Origin: Maea johnstoni
Lineage: Eukaryota > Annelida > Polychaeta > Spionida > Magelonidae
Direction of reading: 5' to 3'
Length of the DNA: 64,000 nt
NCBI GenBank assembly: GCA_963942565.1
Contig: OZ012690.1
Location: forward strand, 43,651,574-43,715,573
A program made the position numbers and the translations under genes. Of this stretch, positions 33,201 through 47,400 are shown in pieces (position 1 is the stretch's first letter; every line of letters begins with the position of its first letter). Below the pieces are notes generated by a model that was not told where the DNA came from, ran no database searches, and saw only the letters and a program-made list of their open reading frames with translations.

Positions 33201-36200
33201 GGGAAAACTACCAATTCTATGATTGTCAGAGAAGCAATTGACATCACAAGCTTCAAGATATGATCATGTAATAGTAGTTTTGGTAAGGCAGGTCTTCAGA
33301 GAGAAAGCTGGTTTACGCTTTCTCTGAGACAGGGGCTTAGCTGTAATGCGTCCAGCGTGTCATTTGGACACGCAGAACACTGTTTTTTGACAGTTTGGAC
33401 ATCCAAAATTTTATGTCAGAATTTGCTGAAGATGACTTTTCTTAGAAGATAGAAGATGTAGAAGCTGTAGTGTCACTTTTATAAGACACACAAAGCAGTA
33501 TCTGGCCTAAAAAAGCAAAATCTGTAAAGGTATAGGGTCTATCTTATTAGTAGTATGTATTTTGTCCCACAATTTGGACACGCAAAAGTCTATGAAACCT
33601 CTATTTGGACACCCTGTTTCCAAATATCGGCTAAGACCCTGCTCTGAGAGCTTCAGATTTATAAGAGTTAGATGGCCCTTTGCACAGTATTTTTGCTAGA
33701 AGGCTTATAGAGTTGCATTGTGAAATGTCAGGAGGCCCATCCTTTCTCAAATTTTGACGGAAGTTCTAAATCAAGTCCTCATGACTTTTCATAATGGCCC
33801 ATCCAAACAGAGAGACCAGGGTCAATAGAGTCCATTGGCTTGAAAAGAGGAATCAACTATTACTGATCAGGTAAATATTCAAGACTTAAATAAATAAAAT
33901 AATTATCACTACTATCTAAGGCACTCTATCAAAGAGTAATCACTGGTGATTAAGTATTAATTAAATGTTCATTCAGTATTGATTCAAGTCTCAAAAAATA
34001 CATAAGCATACCATTTAAACTATTGTCTTTTTCATCATTTAAAAAAAATGCTGTACGTTGCTAGTCTCCCGATACAAGGGGCTAATTGTAATTTACTATA
34101 ATATGAGTAGTGAGGATCAGCAATCACATGATTGGAGTTGTACGTACCGGCTCCTCATACCGGACTTGACCTCGACGATCTTGTCCAGGCTGGAGAGGAT
34201 TCTTATTGTCACCTCGCCGGCCCCGGCGTCTTTCCTCCGCAGGTAGGAATTGACCCTGTTTTCTAAGTACGTGCCTAATTTGGTGGTTGGAAGTCCTGCA
34301 AGAGAAATGGGTAACAGTGCCACACAAGGATTTCTCTACACATGCAACAGTGTCATACATGGTTTTCCTTACACAGAGAGAGGTGTATGCTATAATATAT
34401 GATTTTGGAAATTATTAAGGAAAAAACTTCTGTAATCGCAAATGAAATTGATATTGGGTAGCAAATGTTATTTGCTTTGTACCTACAAACTCTTCATAAT
34501 GACCAAATTTGAAAGAGAAAGACAGTTTATGGAAACAAAAAAAGCATAGTTATTCACAAAAGTTGAAGTACTTGAACTTCAAAGAAAGTATTTTCTATGT
34601 ATCAGTACAAAGAAAGTATTTTCTATGTATTAGTACAAAGGAAGTATTTTCTATGTATCAGTACAACCATTATTTCACTGTGCAAGTACTATTCCTTTAC
34701 CAACGATGAAGACCACTTACTTTTGGCGTTATATTTATTTTCTTTCCGCTTCACATTCTTGGCTTTGAAGCAATTATCACATGTGAATCCATTTGACCAG
34801 ATGGGTTCGAAGTGCAACACACAAATCTGATGCACCTTTCTTCCACAATCCAGACATTCCACAAACCTGCAATGGAACACAAGCATTGGTTGAGGCATGT
34901 TTAAAGATCAGAGACAATGGTGGCTTTAGAATTCTTTATTTTCACAAACAATGAATATTTTAATATTTTCAATTTCAACAGGCAATGCTACCATTTAAAT
35001 GGTTCTACTGTTTAATAGTGGTCAGTAACCATTCATCATAGAATAATAATCAAGATAACAAATTTCACACCAATTGACCCTATAGCAAGGTTTTTAAAAG
35101 ACTTCTAGAGAAATAGCAAATGCTGCAATTCAATAACTAATCAATAAACACAACTACAACTGAGAATGGTTTTAGAAGTAAAACATTTTATTATAAAGGG
35201 TTACATTACTTGACAAACCAAATACTTATTTCTATAGGTTTGAATAAACTTTAATGCTACATCATATTATGCTTTCCAGCAAAAAGGAAATGGTAAACAA
35301 ACAATGAGAATATATTAAATGCTTCAAATAAGAGAGAAGTTTAAATATGGGATACATTGATTTCTTTCTTTGGTGTCTGCAGAACGAAGATGGATGATGA
35401 TTTTAAACATGAGAAGCTACGTTTAGGCTATTATTCGAAACAAAAGCAGAGCAAAAAACATATGTATCCATAAAAAGCCATACTTACGGTTCATAATCTA
35501 AGTTATCATTCTTCTGCTTTGCAAATTGTTCCTTCTTGATTTTACTGCAAGCACAATAAAAAAATACAAACTCAATAATTTTCCAATCTGTATACAGAAT
35601 AACTCATCAAACCATTCAAGCTCAAAGTTCCCGTATAAAGTTTTAAGGATACCTTTGAGGAAAACTTAGTAGGTTCTACAGCATGAATTTATAACATTCA
35701 AATTAGTGTTGACAATCAGGTTCTGATTGATAATTACTTTAAATGGGTGTGGATAATAAACTTCATTGTATTTTTATTTTATTTTTTATGTGTAAACAAT
35801 AATGTCATTTTCTGCTGAGTGCACCCAATGGGGTGGAGAGCAAGGGAAATTTTGGGCAACCGACTCTGCTGGGTTCATACAAAATTTTCTTAAGGTTGGG
35901 TGCTGACTACCGGAAAACTATTCATACTGACAGTGATTTACATCATACAAATTGATCATTGACCCACAAATATAGTATTCATTACAACTACATATTCCAT
36001 GCCATAATTCCATAATGTGAGGACAGGCTCGTGAAGGGCCAATAGATTTCAATAGTATGAGTAATAATCCCTATAACCAGGCAAAAAGGATTTATAGGTT
36101 ACATTCAGACTCGGGAACTCTCACCCCACGGACAACTTGGTACTTACGTATTTTGATCACTCGTCCTTTTCCCACCTTCCAGTGTAGACCATACACTGAA

Positions 36201-37686
36201 AATAAACAAACATAATTTCTTTCATGGAGGGTTCAGATGTCTGAGTAATCAGTAGAATTCTTGAAGAACAATTTTTGGACAGTAGATGACCAAAATGATA
36301 AGCAGTATCATCATTTTGTGATACATCATATCATTTTCTTGTTTTATTTATCAAAATAAAATCCATTCACTTTTTTAGAATGTTGTGAAGGAAAACATCT
36401 TCTGATGAGGGAACTGAAACTCTATTCCAATACCTTTCTCAATCCATAATAGCTATGGTACAAAAACTCTTTAGAAAGGGGCAATGCAAAATGCCTTTCC
36501 ACACATTTTTCTTAAACCATGATAATTTCGATAGTACTATCAAAAGATAAGCGCTTTTTTGAAAGATAATATTTATGATAATTACACTTATCAAAATTGC
36601 CATGCAGGTACCAACATAAATTTAGAACTAACTTACCATGGTGGGAAAGTAGTTAATTATTTTTTTATTACTTTCCCGACATAATCTTTGGCTTGCCCGA
36701 AATAAGTTTATACAACATATGTTAAAATGGCATGTATAATTTAGCATGGTTTTAATGATTTGAAAAGCAATTTCTTTTTTAAATTTTGTTGCATTGTTTT
36801 GTTGCATATTTTGGGGTATTTGCGCTGTTTTCTATTAAGAAAATGTGTATTATTCAGAAAATCAGCTTGGCCATTCCTTTAAGTACAAACTAAAATGTAC
36901 TTGTCCAAAACCCGCTTTTTTTAAAAATTCACTTGCCATGGCAAGCGGGCCTTATGTCGGTGCCTGCAAGGCATAACTACTATCATCCATCATACAAAAT
37001 ATTTCTGTGCTGTGCCTTTTCTCTGAAGTTTTTGCTGGGAATGTGCTACTTACGTTACAGGTTGTGCAGGGTCATCTGCCAGCTCCACTTCGTCGCCTTG
37101 AATATCATTGAAGCACTTCTCACAGTACACATATCTGTCGGAGAGAATGCCAACCTGCCGTTTACTGTTTTCGGGATGAATGTTGGGCGCCCAATGAAAA
37201 AGAGAAGGGGGTGGCGGGTGGCGGGGGGCGGTGGGGGAGGGGTGGAGGAGGACGCAAGACAGACACACCCACACCACGCAGGAAGACACAGACGGAAAAG
37301 AAAACAAGCGAGAGCAAGCATTAGAAAAGTGATCAGCTAAATCAAGTCAAATCAAACCACTAACAGCTCTGGATGGATGGGTGGTTTGGTGTTGTAGGAA
37401 GCAGGGTTTATCTACTAAGATAGGAAGCACCAAGACCTAATGATTTTGCAGCATTCATGTATGTCTGTCTGTCACAGGGAAGGGTACATGCTCAAATATG
37501 CATCCCAGAGGTGAAACACATGACATCATGCTCAATACTGAAAAGCAGCTACGTTTTTTAAAAACCTTTAGTAATACCTGAGGTAATGAGCTGCACACTC
37601 TACAGGTGGACTGGTTCTAAATCCATGCATGGAGTGATACAATGGTGCAACTCACAATCGTAATGGTATACTATAGATTTGCAAAG

Positions 37687-37775
<89 letters not shown>

Positions 37776-40700
37776 GATAGGAAAGAAAATGTGAAGACCC
37801 TCATCCAGCGCTGTGTTGATTAATTGTTCAAATATATTTTGATAGAAAATCAACTAAATCAATCAAGAAAGAATACAAACTAAAGAGAACTGTTATAATT
37901 ATGGTCTAAAATCTATAGTGGTAAAAATTAATCATACAAAACAAATCAGACATACTTCTAGTAAATCACAAAATAAAGCACAACTTGAGTGAGACATGGA
38001 ACATTGAGGTGAAAATTGATTGTTACTGATGATCAACTTCATCGGCAAATTAGGTGATTGGCGCCTTTTTTAATTTTTTTTTTAAAGCAAAGTATGTATT
38101 CAGGGAAGTGGAGGAAACTAATCACCAGTACTAGTACTAAGTAAAACAAATCTAAAAGAAGACATAACACCACTCATACTACCTCACCCTCAAAAGAACC
38201 GGTATGGTCGCATTTCTTATATAAGTATTGATTTCATTTCATAAAAGAAAGGTTGAAATTACAAGTGAAGGAAGTTTCCCAATTTCATTAAATAATAAAT
38301 CAATTTTGGCATGCAGCTCACTGGAAAATCAAAAACTCCTAAATAATCAAACAATGTAATCTAAATAATCGACCGTAGGTTGATTTTCAGAGTGAAGGAG
38401 AGAAAAGGTGTTTGTCATAGTAGTGGTAATACACTCAAATGGTGTTGCAGGATAAAACCGTTGACCCATAAGGAAAAGCAGGCAAGATGGTGATAAAATA
38501 AGTGTGAGCAAAATCGTTAATAATAGCTGAGGTACACAGTAACTTCACCACCATTCTCTGGCTCATTTTCCGTAGGCAGGGAGGGGAAAAGATTCTCTTC
38601 ACTACAGGGAGTTAAAATGGCTCATGGACAAGGTTTTTTATTTGGCATTACTCAAATCTTGATGGCTCACATGAAATTCTGATATCAGGATTATTAAATT
38701 AAGAATATACTTCAGTTGGATGTATTACCTCACAAAAAGCAAAAATGCATTTCGTATAATCAAAATTCTTTTCTGATTGATAATTATGAATTGGGAAAAA
38801 ACTAAGTGGTTAAAGATCAGTCACGACACGCAAAAATCTTGTCCAATGGCTATTCAAACAGTCTATGATGTATAATGCTTTATAATGTAGCACAACTATG
38901 CTAAAGGTCACTCAGGTGCAAGATGTGTGTACTAGTGCCACGCAGCCAGCCACCATGGGGGAGGGTAGGACTACGATCATACAACAACGCTCGCACAACA
39001 TCATCATGACAACACAATAGGTGGAGGAGATGGGCGGGAAAGATGACTTGGCCCCACAATATCCCAATATACAAGAATGATAATACAAAACAACAGGCAC
39101 ATTTGGTTTTAACATACAACAATGTAAGTAAGAATATAAATGGCCATGATGAATTCACCTCGTACGCTTAACATGAGAAGTATTATCTCAAGTAGATTTA
39201 TATGAGAGATCAAGGCCCTAATCGGGCCTTCCTTTATCTTTGGAATTACATGGGAACATATACACATTACAGATATTAAATTGGATTTCAATTGGTAGAG
39301 AATATCAGTTCGGGTGATAACAATAGATAACAATACAATATATATTATTAAACCATATACAGCTATTGACAAGGGTTAGTTGTTAGCTGGATTGGTTTGG
39401 TATTATCCACAAGCCCCAGCAACTGCTGTGACACACTAATGTCTCCTTGCTGCCACAGATGTTAACATGCTTTTGGAGTTATACTGTATAACTGGTATTT
39501 TTTACAGGTATTAAATTTTCTCTATTTTCAAATATACGTTTCTGCATTTTTGCTCTTTAATTCTCCCACGTACTACAAGCATGTAGCAAGGTATTTCAGC
39601 ATCCTGAAATAGGAACATCACCCGCAGGAAGAGCACAGGCTTTGAGAGAGGTACGTACCTGTTCTGGTAGGTGAAGTAGACCGCATCTCTGGGTATGGTA
39701 CAGAGCTGCTTGCCATAGCAGCACAGGACTTGAGGATGGAACACATGCTTTCTCCCGCAGCAGTAGCCCAGAGATTGCATAACACCGTCTATCTCAGCTT
39801 CAAACACCTCCGCAAGCTGAAACAGAACCAACCATACAGTAAAACAACAATACAGGCAGCCGTCTTTTGTAATAAGCATTTTTTTCTTAACAAAATAAAC
39901 CATAAAGTAAGACACCAATGTCGGCAGTGGTACTATAATATAATTTTTTCTTAGGAATCTTGTTTTTAATAACTGTTTCTAGGAGAATTGAAATATTTAT
40001 TGTCCTTTACCAATTCCAGCTCTGCTGGCCTGACACTTACATATTTAAAACTGATGAATTGAAGAAATATTCTATGGAAAATATATGATACCTGAGAAAA
40101 AATACAACAATCAGGGGATGAATTCTCCTGGTGCTCCCTCAAATTTCCGCATGAAGTCGAAAGTTGTACTGGTTTCTGTACACAACACCTTTAGGTAGCT
40201 TTATTTTGCAATTGGGCTCCCAGGAAAAATCTGAGCCCTGCCAATTATTTGATAGTTTTAGTTGCATAAGAGAAAATGTATTCCAAGTACATAATAATGA
40301 GACTGAATCACATACTAAGTGTTTGCATAAAAACTCTTTTTTGAGTACACGTGTCATTGCTGGTATAAGAAAGGGGATATCTATTTGTATATGAAAATCA
40401 TTTTACTAATATGGCTGATATCGTGCAATTTTCCATTATACACCTGAACATGTGAATGAATGGAATCACTAATATATAAAGACTGAAGATACCATTTACC
40501 TTTGTACAATACTTGTAAACTCTCGACGTCTTCCTATTATACAACCAGGCATTATCAAACATAAGCCACACGTCGTCCACATACTGCCAAGGGTCCTGAT
40601 ACTGCCCCGTGTCCAGCTTCCGCTTGATTGTTGAGAGATCCATAGGCTTCTTTACAATATCAAAATAGTCCTGCAAAATGTGCGTGGAGAAATGTTATCC

Positions 40701-41381
40701 ACATGTGCCTCAGGAAACATGGCTAACTTACCAAATAACGTGGCTAAAAATAACGAAAATCCAAACTTGCGCATGCATAAAAAAATCTTAAGAAGGCTGA
40801 TTAAGACGTTGGTTGGTTGGTTGTTGTTGTTGTTGATGTGATAATGACGCTACTGACCAACAACCGTGAGTGGCAGAACTCCAGAATTGCTTAGTGTGCA
40901 GTTAGAAGAGCCAAGGTTCAGGATTAACTGGTGCTGGTCAGGACGGGACGCAACAAATGAGCTTCGTTTCAAGGGTGAACAAAAACAATATCAACATGCA
41001 GTCTTAATAAAAAATATGAATATAGGAAATCCAACAAATTGCTTATTCTAAGTATCTTAAAGAACAAACTAATAACGGAAACGAGGATTAGTAGAGGCCG
41101 GCAGTGTTAATGTTGAACCCGACTCTGATTAAAAGGTGGGAGTTCATATTGAAGTTGCCACAGAGCCAAGCAGGCTGCCTAAGTAGGAAGAAAAAATAAT
41201 GCACTTATCAATGTGTTCCTGAGGGAAGGGGAGGGGCTGATTCTTGGGGAACATGACTTGATCCCCTTCCCCTATCACTTACAAGTTGGGTCTAAAAAGA
41301 CCAGATTGAAAAAAGAAGAAGCATCCATACCATCTGTAAAACAAAGAACGAAATCAAAATATGTCATGTCACAGGCGTTGG

Positions 41382-41429
<48 letters not shown>

Positions 41430-44400
41430 AATGATGGTGGTGGTTGATGTGGTTGTTTTGCTGGGTTGGTTGTTATGGGTCATGGCAACACAAAAATTCC
41501 TCAGAAAAATGATGTCCTGTCCGTCAAAAATTACAAGTTTGCTAAGAGTCACACACCCCGGGAACACCCTTGACAAGTGCATTACGAGATGCTAACATGC
41601 TTCTGTCGTAATAATCATACCAGGAGGGCGGAACCCAGGGTTTAGGCATGGTCTCAAACAAACAGGGCCTCAAGTCAAAAGCAACAGGTTTCGTGTGAAA
41701 AAGCAACAAATCTAAGTGGTTTATGCAATTAGTTTTGAGGAAATTATCGACAGCACCAAGAACTTATTTGTAAAGGACAATACAGAACAGCAAGCCATTG
41801 TTTAATAACCAAGACAAAAACGTTTACGAGGAAGTAGCACTCAAAGACAAAAAGAAGGGGTGAAGCTAGTGAGATTATCCTCAGAATTCCACTCACACTG
41901 AGGTTAAGTTAAACACTACAAGCTAAATAAGAGCAAGCAAGCCGCAGTTAACCCACGCATGTCCACACCTGTCCAGCTGGTCTGATGCTAACTCCGCAAT
42001 ATTCTCAAAATCATACCAGAATTTAACAAATAGTGAAGAAACACCTATTTAAACTCACATTTAATTATAGATTCTTAAAAATCTTATGGTTCAAGGAAGA
42101 TCAAAAGTTAGGACACAGTTATCATCAAAGCTCTCCATGTATTAAAAATTTCATGGTTAAAGAAACATCACTTAAGTTGAAAATCTTGTCTAAATCGAAG
42201 TATGACCTCACAAATAGTGAAGGAACACTTTTTAAACTCCTCTCTGAGAGGGTAAAACATTTAATTAAATATTCTTAAAAATTCAATGGAGGATCATGTC
42301 TTTTAAAAATGTTGATGGTTGTAAGATCACTGAAGTTGAAAAATAATTTTTATTCAGGGATCTCCTTAAAAATAGGTTGGTTGAAGGAAGATGATCTTTC
42401 AAGAGTGACAAGCAATTCATTTGAGAACTTTCTTCTTTAAAATCACTTAAATTATGTACTACTTGTGTTAGCATCAGAGCAGCCGGCCACCACTGTGGAC
42501 ATGGAAGAGGTAGATTGAGGTAGAGAGGACACTTACAGGAATCTGTAGGAGGACCGGATCAACCGGCTGTCTGAACGGCAAAGACTCCGGGTCTTGTCTG
42601 TACAGCTTCTCCAGGGTGGGCATCAGGGCTTGGCGGAGCTCATCCGGCTTGAAGACTGAAAAACACACACACACACACATAGGAATAAAGATAAGTTTCC
42701 ACAGATTATATTTTAACACACGTCAATTTTGCAGTCAGTTATTGCTAATTCAAGCTAACAATGAGCAAAGCGGCTGGGTTTGTAAGTTTCAAGTGTGTGT
42801 CTGTAAGAACAGGTTTGTCTTCTATTGATGTTCAGTTCAAGCTCACATGTCCACTTATAGAATTCTGGGTCAGTTTGTGGTTAGCAGTCACGGCGTGTGG
42901 ATAACTAGAACATAGGGGGAACTAAAGGGGCAATTGGTACATGGGACACTAGTAGTCTAAAATAAGATGTAGAGATTGTGGTACTTAGGATATGATACCC
43001 CTGACGAGCATCCCTACTCTGTGACCCAGAAAACTTACTGGGCGACTGGCAGAACCCACCTGTCTACTTTACAAGTGGACATGTAGAGGTCACACGTCCA
43101 CCTGTAGGGTCTATCAATCTTTTGTGCAGAGTGAATAGACTATACTCCTGAACTTGTACTATCGCTCATTGTTAGCTTGAATTAGCTATAACATCGCCAC
43201 TTGTGCTCAGAGTAATGTTGAGTTGTAAAATTTTAGCCCATATATAATTTTTGTGGAGTGTACATATTGGCTGTAAAATTTTAGCCCATGGGTATATTAT
43301 TTTTGTAGAGAGCAAATATCAGCAGTAAAAAGTTGAGCCCATATCATTTTTGTGGCGAGTAAATAGGATTAGAGTGTGATTTTATAGAGGAATGAGATGA
43401 AAATTTAGTCAATGATTTTGTTGCTTTGCAGTACTCCAGAATGAAAATGTAATGCAGCCTTATTTCAGAAGGATCCCATTTCAATGAATACTTCTGCAAA
43501 AGATGATCTGTGATAACCTTTCATGACAGAGCACTGTACTTACTCTTTTTGGACCTCGGCTTGAATGGTGAGGCGGCCTTGTCAGTCTTGTCACCAGCAG
43601 CTGTAGATGAGGGTTCCGTCTTGACTTCGGCACCATTGCTACTATTACTATTCTCGCCACCACTGTTCTCAGTCTTTACCTGTGCAGTAGCTGCTGTGCT
43701 ACTCGAGGAGGAGTCCTCAGTGTTCATAGGCTCCTCCTTCATACCACTACTGTCAAACTCCTGCTTCACCTCGTGCTTCGTACTAATATCCATCTGCTTT
43801 CCCGCGCGCCCCAGCTGCTTCCCACCCTTGTTCGACAGCGGCGTGGTGGCGCCACTTGCCGAGGGCGTGGAGGCACTTTGATTCATCGGGGAATCAGGTT
43901 GTTTGCCGCCCATATCTGACATGTTTTTACTCTTGCTGGACAAGGGCGCGTCGATGGGCTCCAGTTTAATCTCTTGCTTGACCTCCACCTTGCCGCCGCT
44001 CGGCGAGCCGGGCAGGTGTTTCTGAGATTGGCTCTGGGGAGTAAGCTGCTGCTGCTGTGGCGGCTGATTTTGCTGATTCTGTTGTTGTTGTTGCGGCGTT
44101 TTCTGTCCTGCTTGTGGGGGATTCTGAAGCACCTGTTTCTGGCTCGTTGGCGGTGGCTGCTGTTGTTGTTGCTGTTGCTGAGGAGTAAGTGGCTGCTGTA
44201 GCTGTGGTTGCTGCTGCTGTTGGTTGTTGATAGGTGGTTGTGTTTTCTGGTCGGGCTGCGGACCCTTCTGGCCTGGTGGCTGCGGCGGCTGTTGTTGTGT
44301 CTGTTGCTGAGCAGGAGGCTGAGGCAGCTGTTTTTGATTAGACTGGGGTGGTTGTGGAGTAAGAGGAGGCTGCTGAGATTGCAACTGCAACAAAATTGAA

Positions 44401-47400
44401 CATGTATTATAAAACTGAACTCAACTTCATTACGTAGCTAAACTTATATTATCAAATCTACAAGTTACCACTTGCTAATCAGAGGCTAGTCAAACCTTTA
44501 CCTAAAGAATTTACTAGCTATTGAAAGATTGAAGGAATCCAAATTATCCTTACAGTCAAACAACGTTCAGAAAAATAACATCCAAAAGTGATAAATGTAA
44601 GTATTTCAGTATTTCTGGTTGACGATGACAAGTTATTTCAAGGCAACAGTGAGCACTGCTGAACACCACAACAATTGTTGTGGTTAGCAGGATAAGGGTT
44701 AGGGCAATAGATCAATATGATAAGTCACTATCTGCACATTGTGTGTACCTGTTGATGTCGGTTCTTGAGAGCCTGCTGCAGCTCCTGCTGAGAGATCTTC
44801 AGAGCAGCGCTGTGACTGGTTGGGTTTGGCGTCGTGGGGTTTGAGGGGAGCTGTGGCAGCCCTCCCGGCCCCTGCCCCGGTGCCTGTCCCGGTCCCAGTC
44901 CTCCCGGCCCCTGCCCCGGGCCTGGCGGCGGTGGCTGCTGCTGCTGTGGTGATTGAGTGTTCCTGGGTGGCATGGAGGCGTTGGGGACCCCGAGGGGCGG
45001 CCGCTGCATGGTTCCCGGCATAGGCGTGGAGGGAGGCAGGGAGTACGGGTCCGCGCCTGATAAGGCTGGATTCACCATGCGAGGCCCAAAGTTAGCAAGA
45101 GGTCCATCTGGTAAGAGAGAAACATAGCATTGTAAACTCATATCTTAGTGTAAGGAATAACATGTGACACATAAACAATTGGATGCATTACAGTGTAAAC
45201 CTCCCATTCCGAATGCCTTGGAGATCTGAACGCCAATACCAATTTCTTTTTGTACAGTATACTGAACAGAAATACAATAGCTATATAGATATAATATTTG
45301 AAGTTAGAAGACATGAAAATTCAAGATAAATTTGTGAATAACCCATTCATGCCTGGGGCATAAAAAAAACCTTACAATAATGGTGACATTACTGCAACAT
45401 TAGCAATTTTCAGAAAGTATTTGAAGGGTATGTGCATTTCAGAAACCATCCCACATCTCCGCTTCAAATACTTTGTGAACTTATGAATAACTTCAAACGC
45501 ATTTCCAAAAGCAATCTAGGTCCAGACAACATGAATAGGTTTATACAGCAGAGATATTTGATAATCAGTTCAACAGAAAACCTTTTAAAAAAATAGCTGC
45601 AAAACCCTGGTGCATGGGTACTCATCTGAGAGTACTCAGTGAGAGTTATCAAATGAAAACCAGCATGACAGGGTTTAGTTGGTTTTTCAAGAATCTATCC
45701 GTCCTTGTGCTTCAGACGAAAGTAGCCTCAGCTGAGCATTGGAAGGGTTAAAGATTTAGATATAAATACTGTTTTGTGGCCCTTACTTTGACTAGGTGGC
45801 CTTATGCCGGTTGGACCAGGCCCGGGTCCAGGTCCAGGTCCAGGTCCAGGTCCGGGCCCGCCTGGGCCACCGGGACCGGGTCCTCCTGGGCCGCCAGCGT
45901 TATTGGGAAGCCCCGGCTGCTGCTCCTTCATGCGCTTCACTCGCTTCTCCTCCAGCTCCTTCTGGATCTTATAGATCTTCTCCGCCAGCAGGTGATAATA
46001 CTCCTCCTGCAAACGAGAGAATACACAGGCTCCAGCACTCCGCACACACACAGGCTGCCTAACGGACACCAGCAACAACATGTGGTGACAATTAACCCAC
46101 ATACAAACACCCATATCTAACACCCCAACATGTAACCAAGTACTGTTGGCTACTCATATTCTATAAAACGTTATACAATTACCCCCTTAGACACCCATAT
46201 GTACCCCAACATGTAACCAAGTACTGTAAGCTATAAAACGCTATATAATTACCCCACAAACACCTATATGTACCCCAAACATGTAACCAAGAAGTGTAAG
46301 CTATTCATATTCTATAAAACGCAATACAATTACCCCACAAAGAACCTAATTCAACTCACCAATACCCCTTAGTGATGTAATCTATTCATATTTCTCGAAA
46401 CAATACAATTACCCAACAAAGACCTTCATTCACCCCATAAACACCGACCGTAAGTGCTGTAATCTATTCATATTCCATTAAACATCATACAATTTCCCCA
46501 CAAAGACCCTATTTAGTACTGTTATCTATTCATATTTCATAAACCACCTTCTCATTTTTGGACTAAATCTCCAATCCAATTGTAATTGTCAAACATTTTC
46601 ATCGATGACCACTTGCAATCTATTTTGATACAATTTATTATCTATATCATAAATCATTTTAAATATCTATCTTATGCAATTGATTTTTGCGCAAAAGGTA
46701 TTATCTTTCCTACTTGTTATACACTGAGGCCAATCTTATCTTAAGGTACAAGAGCACTATATGCCAACCTGTGTAGGTTCCAGGGGTTCTGAAATGGAAT
46801 TGTTAGCAAGAAAAACACAAAAAGAGATTTGGTAAATGGATTTGTAAATGGATTTGGCCAACCTGAGGTGCTATTCCAAGACACAGGCACAGCACAGCAT
46901 AAGCTTTCTCTCCCTATCGCAACTGAAAATAGATCAAACCATGAAAACCACCAGCCATCCAACATACCACAGTAGTACCTCTATCACAAACACACCCACC
47001 GAGGTCTGGAACGCGACCAGTCCAGAGCCTCGGACTCACTGAACGTGTTTAAGCAGTAACAGGAAACAAGGTCAGATGGCGCCACTGCAAAAACAACATC
47101 CCCACTTACCCGACTGTTAGCGGTGTCATACATGTCACCCTCAACCTTCTTGGCATATGCGACTAGATTGGTCATCCGCCTGTCCTTTAATGCGGCAGGA
47201 TCAGGGGTGGGAAATATTGCCTGCACGCTGAAAATGGCAGAAACACTAATTAATGAAAGATGTGACGCTCACCTCACTGCCTGTTCTGGTTTTAAGTCAC
47301 ATCTTCCCTAAGATATATGTATAGCATGTTGTGGTGTAAGTCAAATGCGGTACTCAGAATTGAGAGCCGGTAAAGAGAAACAGGGAAGGTTCAGAGCTGC

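Noticed and set aside
36933-37340. 135-codon plus-strand frame over the CBP RING exon
   Set aside because: Antisense overlap with a conserved exon and an intron G-rich stretch; no independent support.
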